Shown piece after piece: positions 1 to 7,540 of a stretch of 64,000 nucleotides of DNA. A program made the position numbers and the translations under genes. Source of the DNA: Thalassoglobus polymorphus (GTDB lineage: Bacteria > Planctomycetota > Planctomycetia > Planctomycetales > Planctomycetaceae). The stretch lies in NCBI RefSeq assembly GCF_007744255.1, contig NZ_CP036267.1, positions 5,902,001-5,966,000 on the forward strand, read 5' to 3'. Under the pieces are notes generated by a model, which worked only from the letters and a program-made list of their open reading frames with translations, was not told where the DNA came from and ran no database searches. How positions within the stretch are numbered: position 1 is the first letter of the stretch; every line of letters begins with the position of its first letter.

Positions 1-45
1 CAAACAACGCAATTTGGCAATCCCTCAGGAACGTGCCAAGTTGCG

Positions 46-726
46 TTGTCACGTTTGGGGAAAGTTGAATCTGGCTGGAAATGGCGTTTCCGAATTCGAC
101 GTGCCGCTGAACTGATCGCGAACACCTCTCAGGAATCGGCTACAACACGCTCACCGAAAATGGCTCGTCTGGAAGCTGCACTTTTCGTTGCAGAGCGGGC
201 TCTTTCGCTTCGCAAGCTGACGCAAGTGGCAACTCTGGCAGATGTGAAAGAAGCGGCGTCACTGATCGAGCAACTCAATGCCAACTACGATGCCGATGGC
301 TCAGCCTTTCGCATTGAACGCGTCGCGGTGGGGTATAAAATGTTTACGCTTCCGCGACTCTCAAAATGGTTGGACCGTATCCACGACCGCCAGTCATACA
401 TGAAACTCTCTCCGCCAGCGATGGAAACTCTCTCGATAATTGCTTATCGACAACCATGTACCCGGGCAGATGTGGAATCGATTCGAGGTGTTCAGGCCTC
501 GGAAATGATCAAACAACTGATGGAAAAAAGTCTCGTCCGGATCGTTGGCGAAGACGACTCTCTGGGCCGACCCTATCTGTACGGGACAACAAAGCTGTTC
601 CTGGAAACCTTCGGTTTGACCAATTTGAATCAACTTCCAATGGCAGACCAGTTGAGCAAACAACCGGAAACAGAGCAGGACGCCGATCTTACAGAAGACG
701 AACAGCCAGACCAACAAGCCGCGTAG
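46..726 (+). CDS. scpB: SMC-Scp complex subunit ScpB
   Basis: Segregation and condensation protein B, the winged-helix partner of the SMC-kleisin (ScpA) complex that compacts and separates sister chromosomes in the cytoplasm. The segment starting MARLEAALFVAERALSLRK, the core SPPAMETLSIIAYRQP followed by R-x-D-V-E-x-IRGV, and the LGRPYLYGTT block near residues 178-187 are typical ScpB sequences. The frame is open to base 1 of the window, so the true start may lie upstream; TTG at 46 and ATG at 160 are the visible options, and family similarity begins at the ATG. The C-terminal tail is acidic and Gln-rich. No scpA is visible. Recognition is by family motifs; the function is firm, the start is not. 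Confidence 0.85.
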   Translation: MSRLGKVESGWKWRFRIRRAAELIANTSQESATTRSPKMARLEAALFVAERALSLRKLTQVATLADVKEAASLIEQLNANYDADGSAFRIERVAVGYKMFTLPRLSKWLDRIHDRQSYMKLSPPAMETLSIIAYRQPCTRADVESIRGVQASEMIKQLMEKSLVRIVGEDDSLGRPYLYGTTKLFLETFGLTNLNQLPMADQLSKQPETEQDADLTEDEQPDQQAA

Positions 727-788
727 CTCACGATTCAGTCTTTCGGGCATAAGCCCAAGAAATGCTGGTTACCCTTTAGGGTTCCGTG

Positions 789-830
789 TTCGACATGCCT
801 GATTTCATGAGAATTCCGGTGAATGTCGAA
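789..830. repeat. 42-bp hairpin repeat, family C, copy 1
   Basis: A 42-bp unit whose ends TTCGACAT and ATGTCGAA are perfect 8-bp inverted repeats. It matches the unit at 2955-2996 at 39 of 42 positions in the same orientation. It lies in the convergent space between scpB and the lipoprotein gene. Confidence 0.75.
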
Positions 831-866
831 AGATGGACTGGCCCGTTCAGCAAGCTGACTGCAGCG

Positions 867-1433
867 CTACTTGATTGTTAGTTCTGCTCGGTAAAAAGGA
901 GTCGCAAATTTCAACGGAGAATTGGATTGGGAGATTTTTTCGTCAACCGTTTCTGGGTTATGCATCCAGCAAAGGCGTACTTCGTAGCGTCCAGGTTTCT
1001 CAGGGAACCTACAGTAAATTCCGTCCAGCCCGTTCCCTTTACGCGACTCCCATTCTCTTTTTCCCTTGCTGATTCTATTCTCATCATCAGGCAAGCCGAG
1101 AAGCTTTGATTTTCGAATCAACGGGTCTCCGGTATCAGGATCAGACTCAAGCAGAAGCATGCTGATGGTGGACCACTTTCTCGCTTCAGTAGTTACTTTG
1201 AGATAGCTCGCAGAAACGAGATATTCCTTTCCACCGGTAAGGATTATTTCTTCCTCTGCGGGATCTCGACCATCGATTTTGAAGGAGAGTTGTTCCAAGG
1301 TTTCATCGTGCAATTCAGGCAAAATCTGCGGGAGTGCTGCATCTTTGGAGCAACCGGGGAATAGCATGCCCGGAATCAAGATGCAGGTGAGGTTCAACAC
1401 CCATTTTTGAATAGAGGTAGAAAAGTCAGTCAT
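867..1433 (-). CDS. Hypothetical lipoprotein
   Basis: Small exported protein of about 188 residues with no family that I recognise. Starting at the ATG ending at 1433, it has a hydrophobic signal of about 25 residues closed by the lipobox LFPGC, so it should be cleaved and lipidated by Lsp/Lgt. The mature part has mixed charge and looks like a beta-rich single domain (for example LSFKIDGRDPAEEEIIL and FPEKPGRYEVRLCW), resembling secreted planctomycete domains of unknown role. The frame continues upstream, but that extension has no signal-like character. It lies about 90 bp downstream of the DUF1559 gene on the same strand and could be co-transcribed with it. Confidence 0.55.
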   Translation of the reverse strand: MTDFSTSIQKWVLNLTCILIPGMLFPGCSKDAALPQILPELHDETLEQLSFKIDGRDPAEEEIILTGGKEYLVSASYLKVTTEARKWSTISMLLLESDPDTGDPLIRKSKLLGLPDDENRISKGKREWESRKGNGLDGIYCRFPEKPGRYEVRLCWMHNPETVDEKISQSNSPLKFATPFYRAELTIK

Positions 1434-1519
1434 GGCGGAAGCATTCTGTTTCACAAGGAAGAGAGTCTCTTGTTGCTTCTGGTTTCGATTGAACTTTGTT
1501 CTGTGCAATGTTGTTTCTG

Positions 1520-2518
1520 TTAGAAAATCTGGGTGTTCGATTCCCCTCCTGAACGCGTCCCGAGTGCCCGCCAGACAGATTCGCTAACGTTTTCACTTGT
1601 GAATCGTACGGCACCATCCCCAAACAAAACGTTCACTCCACCACTGTGCAAACTACTCGCAGATTGTGCAGAGTACTTCAAGCTTTGCCCTTCAGGGTCA
1701 GGAACTCCGTTGTAGCAACTGTTCTGATTTGGTGTCAAAATGTGGTTGTAATTGAACCCACTGCACCCAAATGCAAAAGGTGTGCAAATCACTTGATTCC
1801 ATGGGCCACCAAACCAAACTGGAGACTTGCGGCATGCCTCAGCAAACTCGTCTAATTGCCCTTCTCCACGAAAAGGATCTGTGGTTGCCATTCTTCGAAG
1901 GCGTTGGTCTTGCGTTGGCTTGAACGTCCCGGAAGCTGGGATCCCCTGCTCTTTGAACCCCCGGTGAAGTAGTCGTTCACTCAACGCAGCAGTCTGCGAA
2001 AGGCCGTCTCGAACGTCTGCTGGCCTGATTCCACCTCCATCCAGCCCCAAAAAACCATCACCATTTGGTTCTCCCCAGCCTGTTCTCATGTTCATGCGAT
2101 AGTTGAGGGCCCGATTTCTCGCGATGGATTGAGCAGGGTCTGATGGACAAGAGTACACAGGGAACGAGATTCCCGGATAGTTATCTTCGGACCCAACTCC
2201 CTCGAGAGATGCCCCCAAGACCATTCCACTACCATTTTCAATCAGTTCCCATGCATTACGCTGCTCTAAGTATGGGAGGAGATCATAATTATAGCGAAAG
2301 CCGGGGAAGACTTTTTTCTCTTCCTGGAAACTGTGCATTGCAAGACCAATCTGGCGCAGATTGTTAGCGCATTGCATTCTCCGGGAAGTCGAACGAACTT
2401 GCTGCACTGCCGGAACTAGGATCGCCAGCAACAGGCCAAGCACTGCGATGCAGACGAGCATTTCAACGATCGTGAAACCGCCTCGCAATCTTGCCGATAA
2501 TAGTTTGCGTCTTAACAT
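1520..2518 (-). CDS. DUF1559 (SBP_bac_10) pseudopilin-like protein
   Basis: Member of the very large planctomycete DUF1559 family. From the ATG at 2518 the protein opens with a type IV prepilin leader, GGFTIVEMLVCIAVLG, so it should be cut by a prepilin peptidase before Phe and methylated, leaving an N-terminal hydrophobic helix (residues 14-35). The next block, RRMQCANNLRQIGLAMHSF, and the C-terminal H-X9-DG motif (HSGGVNVLFGDG) define the family. The role is unknown; these proteins are thought to assemble pilus or secretion-like envelope structures. An in-frame upstream extension (to 2707) is unlikely to be translated because it would bury the prepilin leader. Confidence 0.85.
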   Translation of the reverse strand: MLRRKLLSARLRGGFTIVEMLVCIAVLGLLLAILVPAVQQVRSTSRRMQCANNLRQIGLAMHSFQEEKKVFPGFRYNYDLLPYLEQRNAWELIENGSGMVLGASLEGVGSEDNYPGISFPVYSCPSDPAQSIARNRALNYRMNMRTGWGEPNGDGFLGLDGGGIRPADVRDGLSQTAALSERLLHRGFKEQGIPASGTFKPTQDQRLRRMATTDPFRGEGQLDEFAEACRKSPVWFGGPWNQVICTPFAFGCSGFNYNHILTPNQNSCYNGVPDPEGQSLKYSAQSASSLHSGGVNVLFGDGAVRFTSENVSESVWRALGTRSGGESNTQIF

Positions 2519-3136
2519 TGAATCGACCGTAGACGCGTTATCTGGAACAGGGCAAACACCGTTCCTTTTTATTGAGGAGCGGGGCTGTAAATATGATTGT
2601 ACCTTTGGTAGGCCGGGAGATATTACCTTTGTCTTCATCAGGAGATTCAATGGATGCTGATTCTTCAGCAGCGAGGTGAGTTTGTTCGCCAAAAGTGCCA
2701 CTCGCAAAACGAATGCGACGACAAAAAAACAAAGTGGGTTTCGCTCAATTAAAATTAATCGGCGAGGGGAGGCAGCTTATTCATTTGAGAGGGCCACTTT
2801 TAAGAAGAGAGTTAACATGATGCATTTGCATTTCAGGATGCGAGATTAAAATGACAAAGTCAATAGTAAATTGAAATGACGTACACAAGACCCTGTTTGA
2901 ACTCAGGTTACTCTGTTGACGTTGCTGGCTCCCCCCTCTCTTCAGGATTCTCTGTTCAACATTCCTGATTCCATGAGAATTCCGGTGAATGTCGAATCAT
3001 GAACATATTGAACACGGAATTTCGAGTGACGAAGTGGTGAGTTGAGGCAGTCGGTTGGCTGTGGGGGGGCGATCTATTCTGAATTTGGCGATTTCTTCTC
3101 ATACTGGTCGCCGTCAACTATACTGAGGGGCGAGTG
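2519..3136. other. Intergenic region, AT-rich, with family C repeat
   Basis: About 620 bp between two divergently oriented genes. The part before 2900 is A+T-rich and could carry the promoter of the DUF1559 gene. Apart from the hairpin repeat at 2955-2996 and a GAGGGG ribosome-binding site at 3125-3130 I see no gene or RNA. Confidence 0.6.
2955..2996. repeat. 42-bp hairpin repeat, family C, copy 2
   Basis: Second copy of the 789-830 unit, in direct orientation, with three substitutions; the outer inverted repeat has one mismatch here (TTCAACAT against ATGTCGAA). The two copies bracket the lipoprotein and DUF1559 genes. Confidence 0.75.
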
Positions 3137-4270
3137 ATGAATCGGGGCGTCACAACGCGCTTTGCTTCAGCCTGTTCCACATTCATAGTCAGCCCAGTTG
3201 AGAAAACGTCCTCTATGCCTGTTCTTAATCAAAGCCAGTTATTCGAGCTCGCAAATCGGATTCTTTGTGGTGCAGGGATTCCACCAGAAGACGCGAAAAT
3301 TGTGGCTCAGGAACTTTCCGATGCCAATATTGTCGGTCACGACAGCCACGGTGTCATGCGTTTGATGCAATACATTGACTTTGTACGCGATGGGCATGTG
3401 AAACCGAACGGAGAGTTCGAAATCGTGAAGCAGGGTGGAGCGTTTGCGATTATCGATGGGCACTTCAACTTCGGGCAGGTGACGGCTCGCAAAGGTCTGG
3501 CCTTGGGAATTGAAATCGCCCGGACCGCTGGGACAGCGACTGTGATGATGCGGAACTGCAATCACATTGGTCGGTTAGGAGCGTATACTCACGATGCTGC
3601 CGAGGAAGGCTTCGCTGCGATGATGTCCGTGAATGCTCCCGGACCTGGAGGGGTCGCTCCCTTTGGAGGGATGGAACGCCGCCTCGGGACAAACCCGATC
3701 AGCATGTCTGCACCATCGCTCAATGGGCATTTGGTTCTGGACATGACCACCAGTGCGACTGCCGAAGGAAAGCTGCGCGTCGCAAAACAATCTGGGCAAT
3801 CGGTTCCAGAAGGGATGATCATCGACGGGCATGGAAATCCTTCAACCGATCCAAATGCATACTACGACAAACCTTTCGGTTCGATCCTGCCACTGGGTGG
3901 ACCGCTCCTCGGACACAAAGGTTCGGGACTGTCGGTCATGGTCGATGTCTTCTGCGGGATGCTCTCGGGAAGCGGCGTCTGCCGAACGGATCTTCCTCGC
4001 GGTGCGAATGGTGTCTGGTTGTACTTGATCGATGTGGAACAGTTCTTGTCTCAAGATGAATACGATCAATGGATGAGTCAATATGTCAGCCACATTAAAG
4101 ATTGCCCCAGACTCCCCGGCGTAGATGAAATCTTACTTCCCGGAGAAATCGAAGAGCGTCGCAAGGTCGAACGTCAGGCGAATGGTGTCAATATTCCAGA
4201 TGAAACTTGGCGTCAGTTGAAAGAACTTGCTGCAACCTTGAATGTATCGCTCACGGCATTCCCTGATTAA
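3137..4270 (+). CDS. LDH2 family (malate/lactate/ureidoglycolate type) NAD(P)-dependent oxidoreductase
   Basis: Cytoplasmic dehydrogenase of the Ldh_2 superfamily, which reduces or oxidises 2-hydroxy/2-oxo acids with NAD(P). Diagnostic sequences are GHDSHGVMRL (catalytic His region, near residues 68-77), CNHIGRLGAYT, the glycine-rich APGPGGVAPFGG and GHKGSGLSVMVDVFCG. Length (377 residues) suits the family. ATG 3137 follows GAGGGG by seven bases; a second ATG at 3215 (MPVLNQSQLFELA) is where family similarity starts, so either could be used. The substrate cannot be told from sequence: malate, sulfolactate, ureidoglycolate and 2,3-diketogulonate enzymes all share these motifs. It stands alone. 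Confidence 0.8.
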   Translation: MNRGVTTRFASACSTFIVSPVEKTSSMPVLNQSQLFELANRILCGAGIPPEDAKIVAQELSDANIVGHDSHGVMRLMQYIDFVRDGHVKPNGEFEIVKQGGAFAIIDGHFNFGQVTARKGLALGIEIARTAGTATVMMRNCNHIGRLGAYTHDAAEEGFAAMMSVNAPGPGGVAPFGGMERRLGTNPISMSAPSLNGHLVLDMTTSATAEGKLRVAKQSGQSVPEGMIIDGHGNPSTDPNAYYDKPFGSILPLGGPLLGHKGSGLSVMVDVFCGMLSGSGVCRTDLPRGANGVWLYLIDVEQFLSQDEYDQWMSQYVSHIKDCPRLPGVDEILLPGEIEERRKVERQANGVNIPDETWRQLKELAATLNVSLTAFPD

Positions 4271-4312
4271 GCAAGCTGCCGACTTCGATGATTCAGAAAC
4301 CGGCTGCGCTCC

Positions 4313-4385
4313 AGAGCTGTTTGCTCTATCGTGCGCCGCTGAGGAACGCGCTTCACTCATAAAATTGCTGTTCCAGTGAGACTCC
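4313..4385 (-). repeat. Family A palindromic repeat, degenerate copy
   Basis: Reads AGAGCTGTTTGCTCTATCG then GCCGCTGAGGAACGCG, a diverged reverse complement of the family A right end (AGAGCAGTTTGCTCTACCG, CCCGTGAAGAACGCG); the left end has decayed. Confidence 0.5.
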
Positions 4386-4742
4386 TGCGCCTGCTGGACT
4401 GCAAGTTCTCCCTGTTCGGGATGGTGGCTGTTTGTTCCGGGGGCTGCTCAGGCTGATCGCTTGATTGACCGGCAGTCTATTCGTTCTGGTCTCTCTTCGC
4501 TGAAGACTTGCAGATGACTGAACGTTTTTGCAGGTCTTTCTTTTTCACTCGGCGGGTCTCGACCGTCCGGGCCTCGATCATTTTCGAAAATCTATCTTTT
4601 CGTTGAGTTCTCTTTCAGATTTCTTTGGTGGCTGTTCTTTGGTGGAAGGTTGTGAAGCAGCTTGATTGAGAGCCGCTCATCTTTCGCTAAAAACTGCTCT
4701 GAAATTCACGTTTCTCTAGGGTTTTGGGCCCTTTTTGGGGAT

Positions 4743-4758
4743 TGGCACGCAGTTCGCT
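4743..4758 (+). promoter_or_regulatory. Candidate sigma-54 (RpoN) promoter of the CsbD/DUF883 cluster
   Basis: TGGCACG-CAGT-TCGCT fits the -24/-12 consensus TGGCACG-N4-TTGCW at all but one defined position, with the invariant GG and GC doublets correctly spaced. It ends 58 bp before the ATG of the first cluster gene. If real, transcription needs an AAA+ enhancer-binding activator, consistent with stress or envelope control. This is pattern recognition only. Confidence 0.5.
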
Positions 4759-4816
4759 CTTGTTGTCACTATGGCTGACGATGAATCAATCAACATCAAA
4801 GATAAGGGGAATCACA

Positions 4817-5173
4817 ATGGTGACTCGCGAAGAACTGACAGGGAAATGGGAACAGGTCCAAGGAGAGTTGATCGAAAAATGGGGCGAGTTATCTGGAGAT
4901 ACACTCGACCAATTTCGTGGAAACACCGAGCAGCTGGTTGGGCTGATTCATGAAAAGACAGGCGTCGCGAAAGAAGAAGTTCAGAAGTACGTGGACAGCA
5001 CGATTCAGAACATCTACGGCGCCTATGAAGGTGTGAGCGAGCAAATGGAAGTGCAACTCGACCATGCCAAAGATTTGGTGAGACGCAAGCCTATGGAATC
5101 GCTGGGCGTGGCACTCGGGGCTGGAGTCGTCACCGGACTTCTTGTTGGTTTGATTCTCTATCCTCGTCGGTAG
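4817..5173 (+). CDS. CsbD-DUF883 fusion: tail-anchored stress protein
   Basis: 118-residue protein. Residues 1-55 match the CsbD stress-protein family (LTGKWEQVQGELIEKWGEL, then GNTEQLVGLIHEKTGVAKEE). After an amphipathic helix it ends in a DUF883/ElaB-YqjD type anchor: RRKPMESLGVALGAGVVTG, a glycine-zipper membrane helix and terminal YPRR. In E. coli, YqjD/ElaB use such a tail to sit in the inner membrane and their N-terminus to bind stationary-phase ribosomes; CsbD is a sigma-B or stress-induced soluble protein. ATG 4817 is preceded by AAGGGGA. It is the first gene of a same-strand cluster running to 7381 and probably on to 8875. The fused domain order is uncommon. Confidence 0.75.
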   Translation: MVTREELTGKWEQVQGELIEKWGELSGDTLDQFRGNTEQLVGLIHEKTGVAKEEVQKYVDSTIQNIYGAYEGVSEQMEVQLDHAKDLVRRKPMESLGVALGAGVVTGLLVGLILYPRR

Positions 5174-5312
5174 TGTTTCGCCAAGGTTCTCAGGACTGCC
5201 CAGAACAGACGTTGTAATGGCCTCTCGGAGTCAGAGGCAAATTCAAGTTTCCGGGTGAGGTCTGAAACACGCTTCACGTGACAATACAACTTTAAAGGCA
5301 GGAGGAAGCAAG

Positions 5313-5645
5313 ATGAATGGCTTTGATAAACAAGCGAATCCGACAGGTGTTCCGTTTCGCGGGACAGGAAAAGCAACCGATTTTCGCGATGTACAAGATT
5401 ATCAGGAAGACCCGAATGTGAGTGGTTACGTCACAGAATTTTCGAAAGAGAATCCGCTCACCTCAGTTTTGTCAGTCTTTGGATTTGGCCTGATCGTGGG
5501 GGCTGGTGTTGCAGCAACTGTGATCTCTTCAAGGGAAAAGCAGATGTCAAATCACCATGCGTTTGGAGACTTCAGCAACATGCTTGGTGATTCGATGGCA
5601 AAGGTTGTCCCCGAGAAAATGCGAGGGGCATTCCACAGAAGCTAG
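5313..5645 (+). CDS. Small membrane protein with DUF883-like glycine-zipper anchor
   Basis: 110 residues, unknown family. A polar N-terminus (1-48) leads to SKENPLTSVLSVFGFGLIVG, the same NP-x-x-[S/A]-x-x-x-G-x-G-x-x-x-G layout as the DUF883 tails of its neighbours. Unlike them it continues with about 38 polar residues after the helix, giving a single-pass topology. GGCAGGAGGAAG before ATG 5313 is a strong ribosome-binding site. The stop codon TAG is the first three bases of a repeat element. Function is unknown; I infer that it belongs to the same envelope stress module. Confidence 0.65.
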   Translation: MNGFDKQANPTGVPFRGTGKATDFRDVQDYQEDPNVSGYVTEFSKENPLTSVLSVFGFGLIVGAGVAATVISSREKQMSNHHAFGDFSNMLGDSMAKVVPEKMRGAFHRS

Positions 5646-5725
5646 CATTTTCAATGCTTCTCGGGCCCTTGAAGTACGTATTCGCAAGTCCACACGCTGA
5701 TGCCACGAGACAGAACAGTTATGGC
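5643..5725 (-). repeat. Family A/E palindromic repeat starting on a stop codon
   Basis: Begins TAGCATTTTCAATGCTTCTC, where TAG is the stop of the upstream gene, then CCCTTGAAG and ends near GCCACGAGACAGAACAG. It matches the reverse complement of the element at 39605-39708 in layout. Confidence 0.55.
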
Positions 5726-5741
5726 GGATTTTAGATTTGCT

Positions 5742-5860
5742 TTAGAGGGTCTTTCGAATTGGTGTTCAGGTTTCGCCTCGTGGCGAACATCAATTTCATG
5801 AGAGGAACGCAATGAAAGAAACGCGTTCTTCACGAGGAGGCGGTAAAGCAAACTGCTCTA
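5742..5860 (+). repeat. Family A palindromic repeat (long variant)
   Basis: TTAGAGGGTCTTTCGAATTG, then CGCCTCGTGGCGAACA, an extra 15-20 bp, GCGTTCTTCACG and the right end AGCAAACTGCTCTA. It sits tail to tail with the 5643-5725 element in the gap between two cluster genes. Confidence 0.7.
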
Positions 5861-5909
5861 CTCAAAGTTTGTTCGAGCCCAACAAACAATTCTGTATTTG
5901 ACTGGATTG

Positions 5910-6359
5910 ATGATGCCTAGGAATGAAATTCAATGTGCGGAGGATGCTTGCCGGATTCGTGATCGAATGGGCCGCATTCGAAATCAAATGGATCGCGAGG
6001 TTCAGGGAATAAAAAAAGGAGCAGGGAATCTGCTCAGCATCCATCACCAGGTGAGATCACATCCTTGGATGGGAATCGGAGCTGCAGCCCTGATTGGATT
6101 TTTTATCGTTCCTGCGCGGAAGAAGCGACAAGAGATTCAGCTCGATGAGCAAACAGTTCAGAAGCTCATTGAACGTGGTGACATTCGAGTTGAAGCACAC
6201 CGAAAACAGAAGAAATCATGGGTTCGTTCCGCAACGACCTTGGCGACCAATGCAGCCCTTCGAGCAGCCCTTGCCTACGCTGGGCAACAATTTGGGAAAG
6301 TTTCCAGCGTGATGGCAGCGGACAATAGACCGTCAGCGAACGAAGTTGAAGTCAACTGA
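5910..6359 (+). CDS. DUF883/YqjD-like membrane protein
   Basis: About 149 residues. A charged helical N-terminus (MMPRNEIQCAEDACRIRDR onward, residues 1-45) precedes HQVRSHPWMGIGAAALIGFF, a short membrane helix ending IVPARKKR, again the DUF883 anchor pattern of a Pro-led Gly-rich helix closed by basic residues. A second soluble part (residues 75-149) follows, with a possible amphipathic Ala-rich helix (TTLATNAALRAALAYAG). Tandem ATGs at 5910 and 5913 are likelier starts than TTG 5898; no good Shine-Dalgarno is seen, so translation may depend on coupling. Role unknown, but position and tail tie it to the cluster. Confidence 0.6.
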   Translation: MMPRNEIQCAEDACRIRDRMGRIRNQMDREVQGIKKGAGNLLSIHHQVRSHPWMGIGAAALIGFFIVPARKKRQEIQLDEQTVQKLIERGDIRVEAHRKQKKSWVRSATTLATNAALRAALAYAGQQFGKVSSVMAADNRPSANEVEVN

Positions 6360-6409
6360 TTGAGCATTGCAATGAGCCCCCGATGGTCGAACGCAAGATG
6401 AGATGAAAA

Positions 6410-6607
6410 ATGATAGGAAACGGAAAAACAAAATCGTTGACTTCACCTGAGATGCGAGAAGCTTCAGGCGAGAAAGGCTCGAAGACATCCTTTAAGCAAG
6501 AGGTGAATCGATGGAAAACGTGGGTACAAGACAATCCAGTAATCGCCCTGAGCGGAGCGATCGTGTGTGGAATGGCTCTCGGATGGGTGATCAAGAGAAA
6601 AGCGTAA
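6410..6607 (+). CDS. Small DUF883-tail membrane protein
   Basis: 65 residues. A polar, basic N-terminus (MIGNGKTKSLTSPEMREASG) and a short helix EVNRWKTWVQ lead to DNPVIALSGAIVCGMALGWV and the C-terminal IKRKA, a near-consensus DUF883 anchor. It has the size and layout of the membrane half of YqjD without the long ribosome-binding region. Its end overlaps the start of the next gene by 25 bp if that gene uses ATG 6583, suggesting translational coupling as in yqjD-yqjE. Confidence 0.65.
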   Translation: MIGNGKTKSLTSPEMREASGEKGSKTSFKQEVNRWKTWVQDNPVIALSGAIVCGMALGWVIKRKA

Positions 6608-7020
6608 AGCCGGAGGAGGGGCATGCCCCGCGTGAGCACGTGAGTAAAAATCTCAGGGGGTTAGTCGGCGATGCCATCAAGCTCGTTGATCTTCAGTTGC
6701 AACTTTTCACGGTGGATATTCAGGACTTTTGGAGCCAAGCCAAGATCGGCCTTGCTCTCGTCGTTTTCGCGAGCCTTACACTGATTTGCGGCTTGATGGT
6801 TTTGTTTTTCGGGCTCAGTGCTTTCCTGGAGAGTCAGCTCAACTGGTCGGAGCATGCAGCCTTTTTCACCGTCGGGATTTCGGGAATCGCGGTTGCGGCA
6901 GGACTGCTTTATTGGGCAGCGAAACGGATTACTTATTCGGCAGAAAAACTGACCCGTTCAAAAGAAGAACTATCAAAGAACCTGAGTTGGTTTCGAGACG
7001 CTTTCTCAGATGGTGATTAA
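6583..7020 (+). CDS. Phage_holin_3_6 / YqjE-family membrane protein
   Basis: Two-helix inner membrane protein resembling YqjE and actinobacterial holin-X families. The family segment starts NLRGLVGDAIKLVDLQLQLF near residue 25, followed by TM1 (ALVVFASLTLICGLMVLFFG), a short loop with NWSEHAAFF, TM2 (GISGIAVAAGLLYWAAKR) and a charged C-terminus ending LSWFRDAFSDGD. In E. coli the yqjC-D-E-K operon couples such a protein to YqjD. The start is uncertain: ATG 6583 overlaps the upstream gene; GTG 6640 lies 18 bp after GGAGGAGGGG. Not a phage lysis gene here: no endolysin or phage genes are near. Confidence 0.7.
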   Translation: MGDQEKSVKPEEGHAPREHVSKNLRGLVGDAIKLVDLQLQLFTVDIQDFWSQAKIGLALVVFASLTLICGLMVLFFGLSAFLESQLNWSEHAAFFTVGISGIAVAAGLLYWAAKRITYSAEKLTRSKEELSKNLSWFRDAFSDGD

Positions 7021-7177
7021 TGTCTTCGTTCACGAACAACTTCATGACGCAAACTTCTTGACGCAATCGAGGCTGATTTTCAAAACCTTTAGCACCTTTC
7101 TCTGCGTGTGAGCTTTCTCTACGTATGAGGCTGTGCAGAACTTTTACGCAACATGTTTTCAAATAGGGATCAATCCA

Positions 7178-7381
7178 ATGAGTCAATCTGAATCTCAAAC
7201 TGCCCCACTCGAACAGTACATGCCACGAAGAACAGCTGGCAAATCCTCTTCACGCCAACTCAATCCTGTTGAGGATGTCCAAGAGTATGTCGTCAAGTTC
7301 GCCAAGCAGCAGCCTCAGACAGCTGCTCTGTGGTGCTTCGGGATTGGCTTTCTTGTGGGCTGGAAGCTGAAGCCCTGGTAA
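7178..7381 (+). CDS. Small DUF883-tail membrane protein
   Basis: 67 residues. The polar N-terminus (SESQTAPLEQYMPRRTAG) and VEDVQEYVVKFAKQQPQTAA lead into a C-terminal anchor WCFGIGFLVGWKLKPW. Fifth protein of the cluster with a Q/NP-led Gly-rich tail, the shortest and with no residues beyond the anchor. ATG 7178 has TAGGGA nine bases upstream; the upstream TTG extension (7133) lacks this. About 160 bp separate it from the AI-2E-family gene. Role unknown. Confidence 0.6.
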   Translation: MSQSESQTAPLEQYMPRRTAGKSSSRQLNPVEDVQEYVVKFAKQQPQTAALWCFGIGFLVGWKLKPW

Positions 7382-7540
7382 GATTTTTCGCTCGAAATTT
7401 CCTGATGAAGCCCTGGCAAGACGACTGGAGTCGTCGTGGTTCATTTCACCTTCGATGAGATATCCAGTTTATGTCAGGGCTGAAATCTGAACTCCGTTTT
7501 CCGTGAGCATGATTACTTTACTGGTCCTGTTCTCACTTGA

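Larger units (their letters stand above)
4271..4816. other. Long leader region upstream of the yqjD-like cluster
   Basis: About 545 bp without a gene. It contains a degenerate minus-oriented family A repeat (4313-4385), pyrimidine-rich stretches, and at its end a sigma-54-like promoter (4743-4758). The 350 bp upstream of that promoter is where enhancer-binding sites would lie, but I see no clear repeated operator. Confidence 0.5.

Noticed and set aside
6583-7020. Phage holin as a sign of a prophage
   Set aside because: The holin-3_6 match belongs to the YqjE chromosomal family, and no endolysin, portal, capsid or integrase gene is present.
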